This document shows, one piece after another, positions 21,131 to 34,172 of a stretch of 64,000 bases of DNA. The first letter of the stretch is position 1, and every line of letters begins with the position of its first letter. The notes below the pieces were generated by a model. It did no database searches. It saw only the letters and a program-made list of their open reading frames with translations, and had not been told where the DNA came from. The position numbers and the translations under genes were made by a program. Source of the DNA: Hyphodiscus hymeniophilus (Eukaryota; Ascomycota; Leotiomycetes; Helotiales; Hyphodiscaceae). The stretch covers positions 496,001 through 560,000 of the forward strand of contig VNKQ01000004.1 in NCBI GenBank assembly GCA_016508695.1, written 5' to 3'.

Positions 21131-24100
21131 ACGAACCATGTCTTCACCGAAATTTCAACTCTCCACTTTTCCTCGTCTGCCTGCCTGCGTGGTTGCGCCA
21201 GTCCCTGTTTGAGTTATTCCGCCTTTGCGATCTTTGGATGGAGGCATGCTTCTCTCTTCTCTCCTTTATGTGGAAGAACCCGAATGAAAATTGGTGACAG
21301 CTATACTGAGAATGGAAAAGGACATTGCGTGCACGCCAAGCTAGTGAGGTTTCTCCAATAGAAAAGTTTCTCTTTTCGTCTTGGTCCAATTGAACGTGAA
21401 AGTTTCCCTTTAATGTGTGTTACTGCCTTTCTGGGCCATTAGGATATTTTGAGATGTGAAGCTATCTGCCTCGTCCAAACTTACCTTCTCACGCTGGTTC
21501 AGCTCGGTAGCAGAGAAGACCATGTTGATCAGCTTGATACCTTCTCATAGACTTGGCGGTAGGAGGCTGCCTATTTTTGGTGAATGATGTCTGAATAGGC
21601 TCGATGGACGACGAGCTGTGAGGGGTTGATGACGATGCAGTGGAAGCTAGGACTTCAAGCTGGTGTCGTTATGTGTAGAAGTTAATCACATTGTTATCGT
21701 TGGAAGGACAAGAAAGCAGAGTAAGGAGAGTCTCCCATTGACAGCCAGGATCATTGTGAGCCTCGTTGACCATCGCCTCGAGCGAGAAAGGGGAGGGATA
21801 CAAACGATCAAATCCGCAACCCGGGCAGCAAGCACATAGTGTAGGTCTGATTGGTGCACTGGCATCGAAAGAATCAGTCTAGAAAGGGGTCCGGCTGGAG
21901 AGAATTCCGAAGCCAACATAGAAACCGTCTGTTACAGATGACTGGAAAGGGGTTCGATAACTGGCAAAAAGGGAAGCGGAGAGGTTCCTCCTGCCGACGT
22001 AGCAATCTGTCTACGAAGTGGTTTTATTCAGGGAAGACTGTTGTGTCTCGAGCTATTGATACCGTTCGGGTTTCAATGGTTGAAATGAGGATATACAGAG
22101 AGCGTTTCCGGGAACCTATCAGGGAGCACAGCGGGGGGTGGGTGAAGCGCGAGACGGGACTACCGTGCTCCGTAAGTGGTCCTTGGGGTTGACATGGAGG
22201 GTGCGTGTGCGCTTGTGATATGTTGAGGGCATCAGGGAATGCGGAGTGAATGTTACAGTAGAAGGGAGGGAGGGACTTGGCGATGATCCTGTGGAGTCTG
22301 GGGTTCTGGCAAAGTAAGACTACTGTGAGGCAAAGGAGGATTTGATAGACGCGAAAGCGATGAGGTAGGATGGGATTTTGGCATGCTTTCTTTTGCCATG
22401 CTGAACTCGAGTACTGGGTGGTACGAGGTGGCTAAAGTCCTCGAAGGCATGATGGAAGGGACGCGAGGACCCAAACTCCATTCGGAGACTTAAGATGGGG
22501 GTTTGAATAGTGTCAGGGGATTATTGCGGCGACCTTGAGACGATATTAGACAATTCTGCATTAGTCCGTGGCAACTGTCGGAGTCTTCGGACAATTTACT
22601 TTCATAAGTGTCGCTTCGTAGATTCAAGTCTGACTGTCTGAGCAAAGGGGGAGGCGATTGCAGGGGTTGGATGGCCCTTTTGGGGATTGTGGAAATCATG
22701 GGTTCATGGGATCGAGGTATGCGATAGGGGATGGCATTCTGGAATTCCTGGAAGAGCGGTGACCGACCTTTCTTGCAAGCAATTTAACCAGAGGTGGTAC
22801 AGTAAGGTTCATGGGAGAGTTGAGCGGATATGATTAACAGAACGGGAGGATAGGATTTCGAGGTTACATCGGGCAATGGATCGGAGCAGGGTATCTCGAT
22901 CTGGTAGTCGCCTTCATTTCTCCCGCGCCTAGGTGCTGGGCTGTCGACTTATCAATCTTAGAGCTCGGAGATTTTGAGGGGATGGATGAAAGTTGGGGAG
23001 TAGGGGACGTCTCCGGAAGGGAGTATGCCGTAGTGAGTGGCCACTGGGATGAACGAAGCTTCTGAGTTGCGAGATCAAAAGAAACAGGTTTATGCGGGTG
23101 AGATGAAGTACCATGTGTTTGTGATATTCATGGCTAGTAGAGTTACATTGGCGGAGGCGGCGGGTGTTTGGGAATTGTGAGATACCCGTTGGTAAAGTTC
23201 GTCTTGAGCTAGGACTTTGGAATCTAAAGGTCGCCACAAAAGAGGATATACATCCCATGGCTACCAAATCGTTGAAGTGTTTGCCATGTGTCCATGCACA
23301 GGGCTCGTATCCTGGCTGTGAAGGCTGATCTTCGCTTCGAATGTTGATATTTTGAAAAAGGGGGATGGGGAAGTTCGCCACGCGAGACGGCTCGGAGAGT
23401 TAGATTGTGGGACGAACGTTTGATATCAGCTTCTGGAAGATGATCAATATTCTATTTATAAAACCCACAAAGTCAAAGATGACAAGGTCCAGAGATTTCC
23501 ATACATGACATCGGATATTTCTGTCGATCCCCAGGAGACTTTCGTCATGGAGGTCTCGTTTATTTCAGGGGGTGGCCAAACCGCTGAAGCCCTCCCATAC
23601 GTTCTTGGCACTCCAAACCCAAGGACATGCAGTAGCATGGCTTTTCTTTTTGGGAAAGAATGGGAAGCTTTTCAATCCCGCATTTTGACAAGTTCATGCT
23701 TCCTAACCACTTTGAGGGGGTCTAACGGTTGAAGGCGCTAGGTACCAGTGCACCATGCGACGGTTCGGCAGCTTGGAAGTTCCAGATCTGCTCCGATCAT
23801 CCGAAAACGTCTTCGGTGATTGTCGAAGGGATTTGAAGGCATTTTCGATGAGAAGCATCCTTGAAATTTAAATTTGACTCCACAGTCTGCGTTATCTGGC
23901 AGCCTGACAGGCCTTTCAGTTGTTTGTGCTGGGTTGACTCTGGCAATGTCAATCATCGGCCCAGTGGTCAGGTACCCGAGGATAAAACTACTCCCGCTTG
24001 GTGCTTAGTGGATGGTTTGTTCCGGTTGCTGAACTAAAGTTGTGCTTGATAGCTATTCTTGTTAGGTCTTGTGCTCCATGACTCGATACCTTTCTTGTGT

Positions 24101-26871
24101 TCGAGACTTTGCACAAGGTCAATGTTAGTACCTGTACAGTAGATCAATGTCTGCTGGATCGCCAGACGTTCATTGAAAGTTGTTGAAGCGAAATAGTCTT
24201 GGAGAACTTGAGAATAGATTGGTTCAAAGGTCCCTGTCGCAGTGTCGAGCTGCTCTTTTCCGAAATGAGATGCTTCGCTTGCCCCCACTGGTCTTTCAAT
24301 GGACTCATGAATAAAAGCCGGCGTCTAGTTTGGACCCTTTATCCACTTTGGAAGATTTTTCAAGCACATCAGTGAATGGTTAAAATCTTGGAAGTACTGT
24401 AACGCATCCACATCTAAACTCTGATCAAGCATAGATCCGTGCAGAAGCTTTTGTTTAGGGCTGCGGAACACTTTGACCTACGATAGTAGCTGGGCATACG
24501 TTTTGGGAGTTAGTAGGATGAGATGAACAGCCGGAAAGCTGCATAGAAGGCATTGGGGAAGTTCGTATGAAACAAAATCGTCAGCAATGAAGACCAAGAG
24601 GAAACCTTCAGTCGTCAATAACAAGTAAGTCCGGTGCTTCCGGTTATCACATATGGAGAAGGCTCAACTTGTCTATGTAGCCGGTACCTTCCAAGTTCCA
24701 AGGCCTGTTCGGATTCTTGATACCCCCGCTTATCTCTTTCTTACCTTTTCGATATACATCAGGGTTTCAAGAGATAGCTTACAGTCTTACTACTACTTGT
24801 CACCGCTTTACCTCCACACTTCGAGTATACTGTACGTACTGGAACCTAAGACATACGGCGTCATCGATGTGAAGGCAGTGTTCCAACTTCCAAGCAGCGC
24901 GCAAATGAAGAAGAGAATCGGTCAGCGAAACGTCGATAAGGGCTTCGGTACCTTTTCATACAACGGTGCTGACTTCTCATAGCTTATGTGGTTGTGAATG
25001 CCTCGCGATCATTCCTGGGTCGCAGTTTACGGCCATTGCGGTTTCAGAAAACCGAGTTAGGTAGCACAAAATCATTAATAACTCCATCTGCTAGACGACC
25101 TCGAACTTGGAGAATGAGAGCTCTCGAAAGTCTCAGCTCGCTCTAGCCACGACAGCGCGTCTTCGGTAATAAAAACGTCGCGACCTCCGTGATGTAGGAA
25201 CTGTGAGACCTATCAGAAAGGGCATTGAACGAGAGATATGGGGTTGGTCCGTGATATTTGGAGGTCTTCCCCACCCCTGCGGTCGCAATCTTGCATTTCT
25301 GCACAGCCTGGTACTTGTTCCTTGCAACGACTCATAACCCACTTATTACGGAGAAAGCCTTTGGAAATATGCAGGAGATGGCGTTTACGCCTCTGAGAAA
25401 TAGGGGCTTTACAATGATTACATGTACTGTACTGTACGAGTACGCTGCTGATAAACTCGTCGAGCTCGATATGGTCGGAATTCGGGACTTGAGCTAGGTT
25501 CCCCCAGGGCAATAGCAAGAAACCCTGGGGATATCGTGTGACCACTTTGACTTTGGTGCTTCTTGGCTGTCGAGGTCGTGAGAAAGAACCTTCAGGGCTT
25601 CTCACCCATTGTTACAGCTCGATAGAGGTAATTACAATATTATACAATCCCAATAGCAACGGAAAGACCACCTATTGCCTTCTTGATAAACGTAACATCT
25701 CTCATCCAGAGCCGGTGCCAGCGTTGACTCGCGGATGTTCATACAATGTTCCCCTGGACTGTCGGTCACAACGCTGGCCTGGATTATCCACACAGCCTCA
25801 GGTATCTGTTGATCTCTGGCGCTCTAAGCATTCATGAGGCAAAATTGATAGACCGCCCGTCCGCCGGTAGATCAAATTAGAACGGCCTTAAATATGTCCC
25901 AGAGAAAAACTTGGAATTTGAAGCGTTCACTAGTTCGATACTTCCCAATCCGATATTAGCGCGCACCAGACGTTGAGCCTGCCGACGCCAAATTTATCGA
26001 TGCAAGGCGAAAACACCACCAGCAACTGCTGAGGAGACACATGCTCCCGCCTCCAGCCCGTTCAACGATCAAAAACTAATGCAGAAAGTTGCAGGGCAGT
26101 CCAGGGACCATTCTGCAAACCGATCCCATTGACGACTAAACCCGCTGACGGCGAATTATTTGATATCCGTACCACGGTATCACTACCGTCAACACACACG
26201 ACCGACCCCCTTCTCTCGGCTCCTCGAGGGACTCATTCCAGGCCAGGGTACACATCCAGTGCATCCACACCACTGCACCTAAGGCAAAGCAACCCTGAAC
26301 CAGCCGGCCACGCCCCCTCGCCAGCTTCCAGACGCGAAAGTACCTGATACCTCAAACTTCCCACAAGTCCATACAACCTTACGAACGCCATCTCTCTCCC
26401 GCGCCCCAAAAAGCCTTCATACACGCTCTTTTGCAAATCATACCGCGACAAGTCCAGCAGCTCGAGATCGGCACATACTCTCGTAGCGTCACGCTCGTTA
26501 TAGCAACTTTGCACCCCCCTCGTTCGGTGCCGAGACAAGAGGCAATACGCTGCAGAAGCAACGTCCACTCACGATACATATTTGGCGACGAGCTTGAGAG
26601 CTAGGTGTATCTGAAGGCGGCCCCACGGAACAGCCAGCTCACATTGCTGCACCTCTTATACTTGGCCACAGACAATCAATCCTATTTGGGTCGAGATGGC
26701 TCCATCCCCTCCCCGGTTGAGGATTCTCTCAGGTTGGTCAAATCTTTCCGCTTCAATAGTCAATACCGAGCTCCACCCTATTTCCACCACCGAGAAACCT
26801 TCTAACGGCGCATCCCGACACCTTCGTTTCGCTTTCTTTTGTTCTTCTATACATTCGTTGCCAATGTCAAT
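21131..26871. other. Gene-poor 5.7-kb region
   Basis: No reliable gene could be built. The longest frames are about 100-150 codons and lack family motifs or good splice partners. Two are slightly more protein-like: an 84-codon minus frame at 24034-24288 and a 109-codon plus frame at 24653-24982. SUB2's 3' UTR lies at the left end and the promoter of the reductase-like gene at the right end. No terminal repeats or transposase motifs were seen. Confidence 0.5.
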
Positions 26872-29327
26872 ATGATGGATGAGAATATTCTAATGAATGT
26901 GTGTGTAGTTGGCGGCAACGCGGTCTCAGCTTTTCTGTCATGGCGACTCCAAGCCACAAATGCGTGCGACGTGACGTTGGTGTGGAAGTCGGGGTTTGAT
27001 GCTGTCCATCAATATGGTATTTCTTTCAAGTAAGTGCCAATTTCACGCAATCCCAATTATCATAGGTAGTAGCCGGCTAACAGTCTCACAGATCTACGTC
27101 TTTTGGCAACGAGCGGTTTAAGCCTCGACATGGTACGCTCCTCGATGCCTGTACGCATCCCAAGAACATCTGCTGATATCTATGAATAGTTGTCCGGGCA
27201 CCCGAAGATGCCGCGAGTACCAAGGACGGTGCATTCGATTATGTGCTCCTCTGTGTGAAAGCTCTTCCCGACGTCTACGATCTTGCGTCCGTCATCGAGT
27301 CAGTCGTTACACCACAACATACTTGCATTCTCGTCAACACGACGCACACATTGGGAGTGGAAGGACATTTAGAAGCGAGGTTTCCAAGCAACGTTGTGCT
27401 ATCCCTCGTCTCCGGCGCCGAGATAGTGCAATTAGGTGCAAGCGAGTTCGAACACAAAGGCTCAACAGAAATATGGGTTGGCCCAGCTAACAAGAATCCT
27501 ACCATGCCCAGTACCCTACAAGGTGATATGGCAGATGCTCTAGCAATGACTCTGAGCAGTGGACAAGTGGATTGTCATGTCTCGAGCAATATCCGGCAGC
27601 AGCAGTACGAGAGGATGATAGGGTAAGCAACTCCTCAAGCTATTGTCTGCTATTCAAAAGAAACTTGCTAAATTTGACGCAGGCCGATTGCGTTCCACCC
27701 ATTGAGCGTTATTTTCGAGACCGCATCGCATACAGCACTAATTGAGAAGGTTGGAGTCAGAGGCATGGTATCAGAGATTATCGATGAATTAGTCGTTCTC
27801 GCTCAAGCACAAGACTGCAATTTTCCACCGAGTTTCAAACAAAATATCATGGACGAAATGCTCCGACCTACCGAAACAAACAGCATCATGTACCAAGACT
27901 ACGCTGCCAAAAGGCCAATGGAGGTCGAAACCTATTTGGGGTCACCCATTAAGCTTGCTCAAGGCGTTGGCTTGCGAGTGCCTCGAATCGAAACACTCTA
28001 CGCCATCCTCCACAACCTCAATATTGTCAATCAGCAGAGAAAGGATATTGCATCACCCGTCACAGGAGTTGCGCCTCCCGTGAGATTATCGTCTATGCCA
28101 GCTCCCAGACCATCGATGAATGGTGCTATGAATGGCAATGGGCCATCCCGAGGGAGAGGAAGAGCGCCATCGATGACCGGCCCTCCACCAGGTATGCGAA
28201 GAGGTCCTCCTCCCATGAACGGTGGTCCGCCAAACGGTTACGGACGACCAATGGCTGGAAATGGATATCCCCCTCGAAACCAATCTAGGAGAGGCTCATT
28301 AGAAGGCAACGACCTTGAGGAGTTCAGTCACTTAGTCCTCTACGATGACATTCCGGAATCTGGCGAGTCCAACTACGGTGGAGATGGTTCTGAACTCGGC
28401 ATTCGAGAGCGCGAGCTGATGCTGAAGCAAAGAGAGCTCGCCTTGAGAGAACAGGAGATGCGCATAAGAAACCGTGGTCCGCCGGGTCCTCCAGGTCCTC
28501 GCAGAGGTCCGTCAACACCGTCTGTACGGAATGGAGGATTTGACGATGATGATGATGATGATTACTTTGATCCCGCAGATGGGCCTCCGCCTCCAATGAT
28601 CGACCCTGACAATTTCGATATGATGAGTGTGACCTCTCGTCGGAATCGCAAAGCTCCAAGCGTAAGTCAGCTGCGCAAGAACCCAGAATTTGGAGACGCA
28701 CCCCACACTCGAAGAGGAGGCGGTTTCATGCGCCCAGGAAACAACAGGAACCGCTCTAGTGCAAGAATCATCAGTCAAGTTCCAGGATTGCACGACTCTC
28801 TTATGGATGATCCGTTGATGGGCTATTCCTCAAATAGATATGGCAATGTAGACCGCCAACAGATGGGGATGGAATCGAGGACCAACTCCCTGACGACTGC
28901 ACGATTAGACGAATTACAATACAATGGACCACCAAATGGTCAAGCCGGTCCATATCCGCGGCGAACGAGTCAGTCGCCTGGCAATCCGTACAGTCCACAG
29001 ATGGGGAGAGGGAACGGGAGACCTTCACCACCGAATGGATATGCGGGACCTCCGGTGAATGGCAGACCTTCACCACCAGGAGGCATGAAGCAACCTGTTC
29101 CACGCCATCCTCCGGGTCAAGGCAATTCAATTGCACCGCAACAAGTTGAGCAATATGCTGGGGTGAGCGCCCTCCACCCACCTAAAGGCCCTGTGAACGT
29201 TCGAAGTCTGACGGGTAGTGCGAGCGCTAGCGCGGGGAGTGGTGAAAGTGCCAACCTCGACTCTGAACCATCTGCCCATAGCAGCCAAAGCAGTCTCGGA
29301 CCTCGCCCGTCCATTGGGGTACGATAA
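26872..29327 (+). CDS. Ketopantoate-reductase-like (PanE/ApbA) protein with disordered tail
   Basis: Four exons: 26872-27029, 27092-27132, 27190-27622 and 27683-29327, 758 residues. Residues 8 to about 380 follow the ApbA/PanE layout: a Rossmann start (NVCVVGGNAVSAFLSWRL), the DYVLLCVKAL strand, SLVSGAEIVQLG, and a helical C-terminal domain (GPIAFHPLSVIFE, then QDYAAKRPMEVETYLGSP). The dinucleotide motif GxGxxG reads GGNAVS, and the usual Lys and Asn of the catalytic helix read Arg and Pro/His. An inactive, binding-only role is therefore likely. The last 350 or so residues are low complexity: Pro/Gly/Asn/Arg-rich (PPPGMRRGPPPMNGGPPNG), an ERELMLKQRELALREQEMRI helix and an Asp run. Start taken at the first of two adjacent ATGs. 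Confidence 0.8.
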
Positions 29328-30667
29328 TAAAATGGAGTTCGGAGGATGCTTCGATATAGGTCATGTTCGAAGAGCGGCATCATTTTCATTGGGGGAACCT
29401 GTGGACATCAAGCCTTCAATTCACAACTAATAATGTCCTCTACGATAAGGTCCCTTTCTTCGAGTGACGGTCTTGTCGTCTTCAACCTGCATATACACTT
29501 TGTCGGCTTTTTCCAAACTAACTAATTTCTTCGGATGGCGATGGGAAGATATCGCTTGGCCAAGAACCACGACACGACTCGTGGAAAATAATGATGAATA
29601 CCGGATAGACTTTTGGGGGCCTTGGACGTACACATACTTCTCTGAGATCTTCCTTTCAGGGAAGACTAACTACATACGCATGCGGCACGACGCACATTCT
29701 TGTTTTTTCCTCTTCTGGTAATATTGCATTGGTGGACGGCGTTCTGTCTTCAATTGATGCCCGGCATAATTCCGGGCCATCCTCTCCGTTGTTGTGGAAT
29801 CAAATTGCATCAAAGGACCCTTTTTAAGTGTCCGGGTCGAACTCTTTCGACGATGTGGTTGTTGGCGGGTCTTCAGCATACGACGATAAGGACTTGGCTT
29901 GCGGCTGTTAGAAGGAGAGCGGCTTGGCGCTGTGTATCATTCAAATCGAACACGAATGCTGGATGGGGTCCGGTGGGATGATAGATGACGATGAAGGTCT
30001 CTGTTGGTTGTGGTAGATGGATGCAGCTGTGTAGCGACCTGGTTTGCTACAGCTGGGGGTAAGGCATGTGGGCTGGCAGCAAATTTTAGCAACAAATACG
30101 AGAGTTCCTTGGACTTCATGTCCGTCCTTGCGTGTGAATTGATGACGGTGATTTAATGGTTTGCATCAGATTAAAGATGTCCGACAAGTCGCTGCGTAGA
30201 ATGTCAGCCCCTAATGTCGGTTGTCAAGAAAGTTTGTACAGAATGTAATCCACCAACGTTTCCTTTAGCTTTAAGCTATTCCAATGCCTTGTAGATTGTG
30301 ATATTATTGCACATATTAGTCTGACATCGCCAATGATCAAGCAGAACATATCACCTTGTACCTATGTAGGTATTTGTCAGATGGATTCCGAGTTGTCCAA
30401 ATAAGATTCTATTTGATAGATTAAGATTCTATTTGATAGATTAAGATATATCTTCTTCACCTCGACCATATAGCTACTTTATCCAAAAAAAGAATTATTT
30501 TTGACAAGCGCAGCTTCTGAAAAAAGTCAATTCAAGAATCAATATTCGAGGTTTATGACACGAAGAAGCTCACCAACGAGTGAACACAGAAGCCTGAAAT
30601 GTATACCTGTCAATGAAATTCAATTTTCAAGGCCTGCATTATAGTATCAAACAGTGATTTAGATTTC
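29328..30667. other. Intergenic region between converging genes
   Basis: About 1.3 kb holding the two 3' UTRs. A perfect 20-bp direct repeat lies at 30402-30441 in AT-rich DNA. No gene model is supported. Confidence 0.5.
30402..30441. repeat. 20-bp direct repeat, two perfect copies
   Basis: TAAGATTCTATTTGATAGAT occurs twice in immediate succession, followed by a partial third start (TAAGATA). Confidence 0.9.
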
Positions 30668-31609
30668 TCAGCCATCCTCATCATCGACCTCTTCCATCTC
30701 AACAGCCCGCGAGCCATGCTGAAAATAGGTTTCTTCCTTCTTCGCGACACTTTCATCGTTTCTCTCTGGTGAGCGGATTGCCGGCATGTAGCCTTCCTTC
30801 TCAAGTCTATCTGCCTCTTCCGGTTCCACCAACCCTCCGACACCCTTTCCTTTCTCCATTTTAACCCTCACCGCAGCAGGGACAAAACTGACGGCCTCCT
30901 TACGCAAGTCTCGAATAACAGGCTTAGCCTCATAAACCGTCTTGACCTCCGCCGGTGGCATCTTGGGTGCTGCAGCACCACCAATCCTTCTATCATTGTC
31001 TCCAAGCGGTGTCGAGTTCGCATTTGTGCCTCGTCCAGCAGCATCCCTCTCTCTATTAAGACCCAATCGTTCCCTCCTAGCCTGATACCACTTGTCCAGC
31101 ACATCCTTCGCAATCGGTGGCGGGGTATCTCTGGGCATCGGAATCTTCTTCACGTCCTCCGGCATATCACTATCACTGCTGTCATCTTCATCCCTCCTCC
31201 TCTTTCCAAGCACCCCACCACCTCTACCACCTCTACTCCCGCCAAATCCTCCCCTCTCACCTTCTCTCGGCCTTGAGCTGAACTTCGGAGCAGCATCTCC
31301 TAGCGTCTCTCTCGCTCTCCGCACAGCCTTGAGATCTCTCTCCAGCCCTTCCAGCACGCTCTTCTCATGGTTGTTGAGCTTCCCACCACTACTCTCGATC
31401 GCCTTCAGATCATCGATCTGTTTCTGGAACCGGTCTGGGTTCTTGTGCGCGAGCTTTTCGTTGCGTTTGGCTTGATTCTCCGCTTTGCCTGGTAGGCATT
31501 AGCATAGCTCTGCCACATTGGAGGGTATGCGCTTACCCTTTTTGATGGCTTTGGCTTTGTCTGCCTTTCTTTGGGCTTGCGCCGGGTTTATACTCTTTTC
31601 TTTCGGCAT
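30668..31609 (-). CDS. WBP11-type (Wbp11 domain) pre-mRNA splicing protein
   Basis: Two exons, 31609-31537 and 31488-30668, giving 297 residues. The spliced N-terminus MPKEKSINPAQAQRKADKAK continues through the junction as AIKKGKAENQAKRNEKLA and NPDRFQKQIDDLKAIESSG, the Wbp11 domain in its standard position. Human WBP11/NpwBP and fission yeast Saf1 are spliceosome-associated proteins. Downstream come Arg/Gly-rich and acidic segments, KKIPMPRDTPPP (a short proline motif of the kind WW domains bind), and a C-terminal region with VYEAKPVIRDLRKEAVSFVP. The 48-nt intron interrupts the domain after codon 24. Confidence 0.9.
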
Positions 31610-31906
31610 GCTGCGTCGTGACCTGCGAATGTTTGATCTCGTAGAATATGCGGCTCTAAGAACCAGATATTTGGTTTCTGCCCGCCTGACCGCCTGGAGT
31701 TCATCGCTTCGCTGTCTCCACACCCTGACCACCGTCTCTCGTACTAGTTTTCTGGCACTTAGAGATTGTACTGGGATGCTAATTCTCCTTCCTCGATTCT
31801 CTCCCTGATTTCGTAAACTTAAACCTATCAAGTTAGCGGTCAAGTGGCCATTGACTAGTCCTCCGTCTTTCATGCTCAAGTACTATCAAACAATTCAAAC
31901 TCAGCG

Positions 31907-32668
31907 ATGGGCACCCTGACTGCCTTTGTCAATCTGGCCACAATCTGTTTACACTTTGTATTGTATGTCAACTCAATTCACCTGATAGACCGCCTCGCTT
32001 TGTACTGGAGTTTGAACATACTGCATGTCGGTTTTTTTGAATGGAATGCCGTACGACCTGGCATTCCTGGCTTCGTTAATATGATAACTGGAGGTACGTA
32101 CAGATCATTGAATAACATATATTGCTCGATGTCTTTAATTCTACACCATTCCTTGTGGCTGCAGACAAGCGTCTACTCACTATCAATGTCACGACCGAGA
32201 CTCCTCACACTGATCTGTCGAGCTTTGCTTATGAGTCGTGCCTTCTTTGGTTCTCGCTAGGATTTCGCGCCTTGTCCCAGCTGCAGCTGCGTCGCACTTT
32301 GGCCTGTCGGCCAAAAATCTGAATTACCAAAAACAGTACTTCGAAAGATCTCGAAGGCTCATTGGCAAGCGCCTACTCAAGCCTATCTTGCTTGGTAATT
32401 GAGGAGCCTATCATTGTGCACATCATATCTCGGGGTAGGCAGTGCCATTCGGACGGATCTCACCCTGATCATATCCATATCCATGGACTCCATCGGAGCC
32501 CTGAGTATCCTTGCTCATGGAACTTTCTGGTCTTCGATTTCTTCATGGCAATTGACTGGGACAATCTTAGTCGTCGACATGCTTGCAACCTTCTTCTGTC
32601 TCTTCAGATTCTTAACTTACTGTTCTCAAGGAGATGCGTGTCTTGAATATGGGCTCTCACATCTCTAG
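31907..32668 (+). CDS. Possible three-exon hypothetical protein
   Basis: A phase-consistent model is 31907-32097, 32261-32394 and 32439-32668, 184 residues. The middle exon reads LSAKNLNYQKQYFERSRRLI and the last contains hydrophobic stretches (LTLIISISM, LTGTILVVDMLATFFCLF) that could cross a membrane; the N-terminus is also hydrophobic. The stronger donor GTACGT at 32094 with an acceptor at 32163 gives an alternative second exon that ends at 32322. I recognise no family. Intron 2 is only 44 nt. It could be a young gene or a decaying one. Confidence 0.33.
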
Positions 32669-33443
32669 TGCGAGACTAGCTATTCACATTTGCTGGAACT
32701 TAGAAGTACCATGAATGCTTCAGCTCTGGCGTTGATTCAAAGCGAGGGACCACGCCAGGCCTTTTGCGTCCAGGAAAGAAGTGCCTGAGAAAACTGTAAC
32801 TGAAGGATGCTGGAGCAAAGAGCTGGAAATGTCACAAACTACCGATGGATACATAGACTAAGTCCAAGGGACCATAGGTACTCGACCAAAATGCCACAGG
32901 AGGTTCTGCCGTTGTAGACACACTGAATGAAATTGCAACCCCAAATGCAGGAGCCTCGGACTTGAGAAACTTCATCAACACAAATCTGGCCACCCGCTAC
33001 TTGCCAAGCTATGGCACAGATATGTACGAAAGGATGGGTTTGTGAATTTAAATGGAAATGATGGGGTAATCATGGGGGATCCCTAGTGGCAAAGCGTATA
33101 TTTAGGCTTTATTCTGAGGCATACACACTTACGCTGGCAGCCGAGGGAGGATCCTACCTCAAAATTAACCTCCGCACCAACATCCCAACATCGATGCTTA
33201 TCACAAAGATGGATTTTGAGGTATGCATGAAGTCGAGCATGCAACCAGATAGCCACAGTAGGAAGCCACGTGGTTGTCGTTCAACAACGAAATCCACCAA
33301 AATGCAAGAAGAATTCCGCCTCAAAGAATCAAGCTGATCAAGCTTCCTTGTCTTTCTGTTTGCGCATTTCCTTTGATTTATTATACCTTAAAAGAACAGC
33401 AAGTGCATATCTCCTTAACTCTTCTGTGTATCATTTTGCCACC
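32669..33443. other. Intergenic region
   Basis: No coding model or clear repeat seen. It contains the promoter of the gene starting at 33444. Confidence 0.4.
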
Positions 33444-34172
33444 ATGAATGCCCTTCCCAGCTTGCCATCCATCCAGGGCATGCATCAGGTCGAATCTGTT
33501 AGCGACCAATCCACAACATCAGTATCGTCCTACCAGCACAGCGGATTTTACGGTACAGAAACACAATATTATCTCGACTCGCAAAGTCTCAACTCTCGAA
33601 TGGCAATCACCCCTCCCACCTCTGAGCTCATAAAACTCTCGATGAGGGCGCCCTTGTGTCCGTCATGTAAAGGCCAGAAGTATGGCTTTACAGCATATTT
33701 CCACAATCAAAAGATTTTCTCCGAACCACCACACGAGCTACTCCAACTCGTCGAGAAGTCGTATATCTTAAAAAATCGCTTGCAGAGCTTGTTGGTGACG
33801 TACATCATGCGAGGTCCGGAAGACAGCAGCTTCCAGGAGGCCGAGAACGAGGTTCTATCGTGGGGTCAGTTGGTTGAAGATCTTTTGGTCGAGATCGTGG
33901 TTTCTGTTGTCGGTTTCGAACTGGAACTGCAACCTCTGGAAGACGTTCGAAGCTGGACGGCAATGACCACAAAACAGATCCGAGATAGTGTTCTAGGAAT
34001 TCAGCAGCTTGATATGCCAAAAGGGAGACTAGTTGCTCTTTTGCTGGATTTCAGGAAGTTATGGGAAGGCGTTTGGAGGCAATACTTACTGGATCGAAAG
34101 GGTGGTGGCCGGCAACCATCAAAAGACAAAGTTCCGCTTCAGGAGGCCATGTACCTAGATGCTGTGGTGTGA
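33444..34172 (+). CDS. Hypothetical fungal protein with CPSC motif
   Basis: An intronless frame of 242 residues starting at a well-placed ATG (CACCATGAA). The first 60 residues are Ser/Thr/Gln-rich and probably disordered. A lone CPSC pair sits at about residue 70, followed by a helical region (LLQLVEKSYILKNRLQSLLV) and a charged, regular alpha-helical C-terminal half ending RKLWEGVWRQYLL. No transmembrane segment or signal peptide. The pattern resembles Pezizomycotina orphan families, but I recognise none, and the function is unknown. Confidence 0.6.
   Translation: MNALPSLPSIQGMHQVESVSDQSTTSVSSYQHSGFYGTETQYYLDSQSLNSRMAITPPTSELIKLSMRAPLCPSCKGQKYGFTAYFHNQKIFSEPPHELLQLVEKSYILKNRLQSLLVTYIMRGPEDSSFQEAENEVLSWGQLVEDLLVEIVVSVVGFELELQPLEDVRSWTAMTTKQIRDSVLGIQQLDMPKGRLVALLLDFRKLWEGVWRQYLLDRKGGGRQPSKDKVPLQEAMYLDAVV

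Noticed and set aside
24034..24288. 84-codon minus ORF with protein-like composition
   Set aside because: It stands alone, has competing splice signals inside, and no motif supports it.
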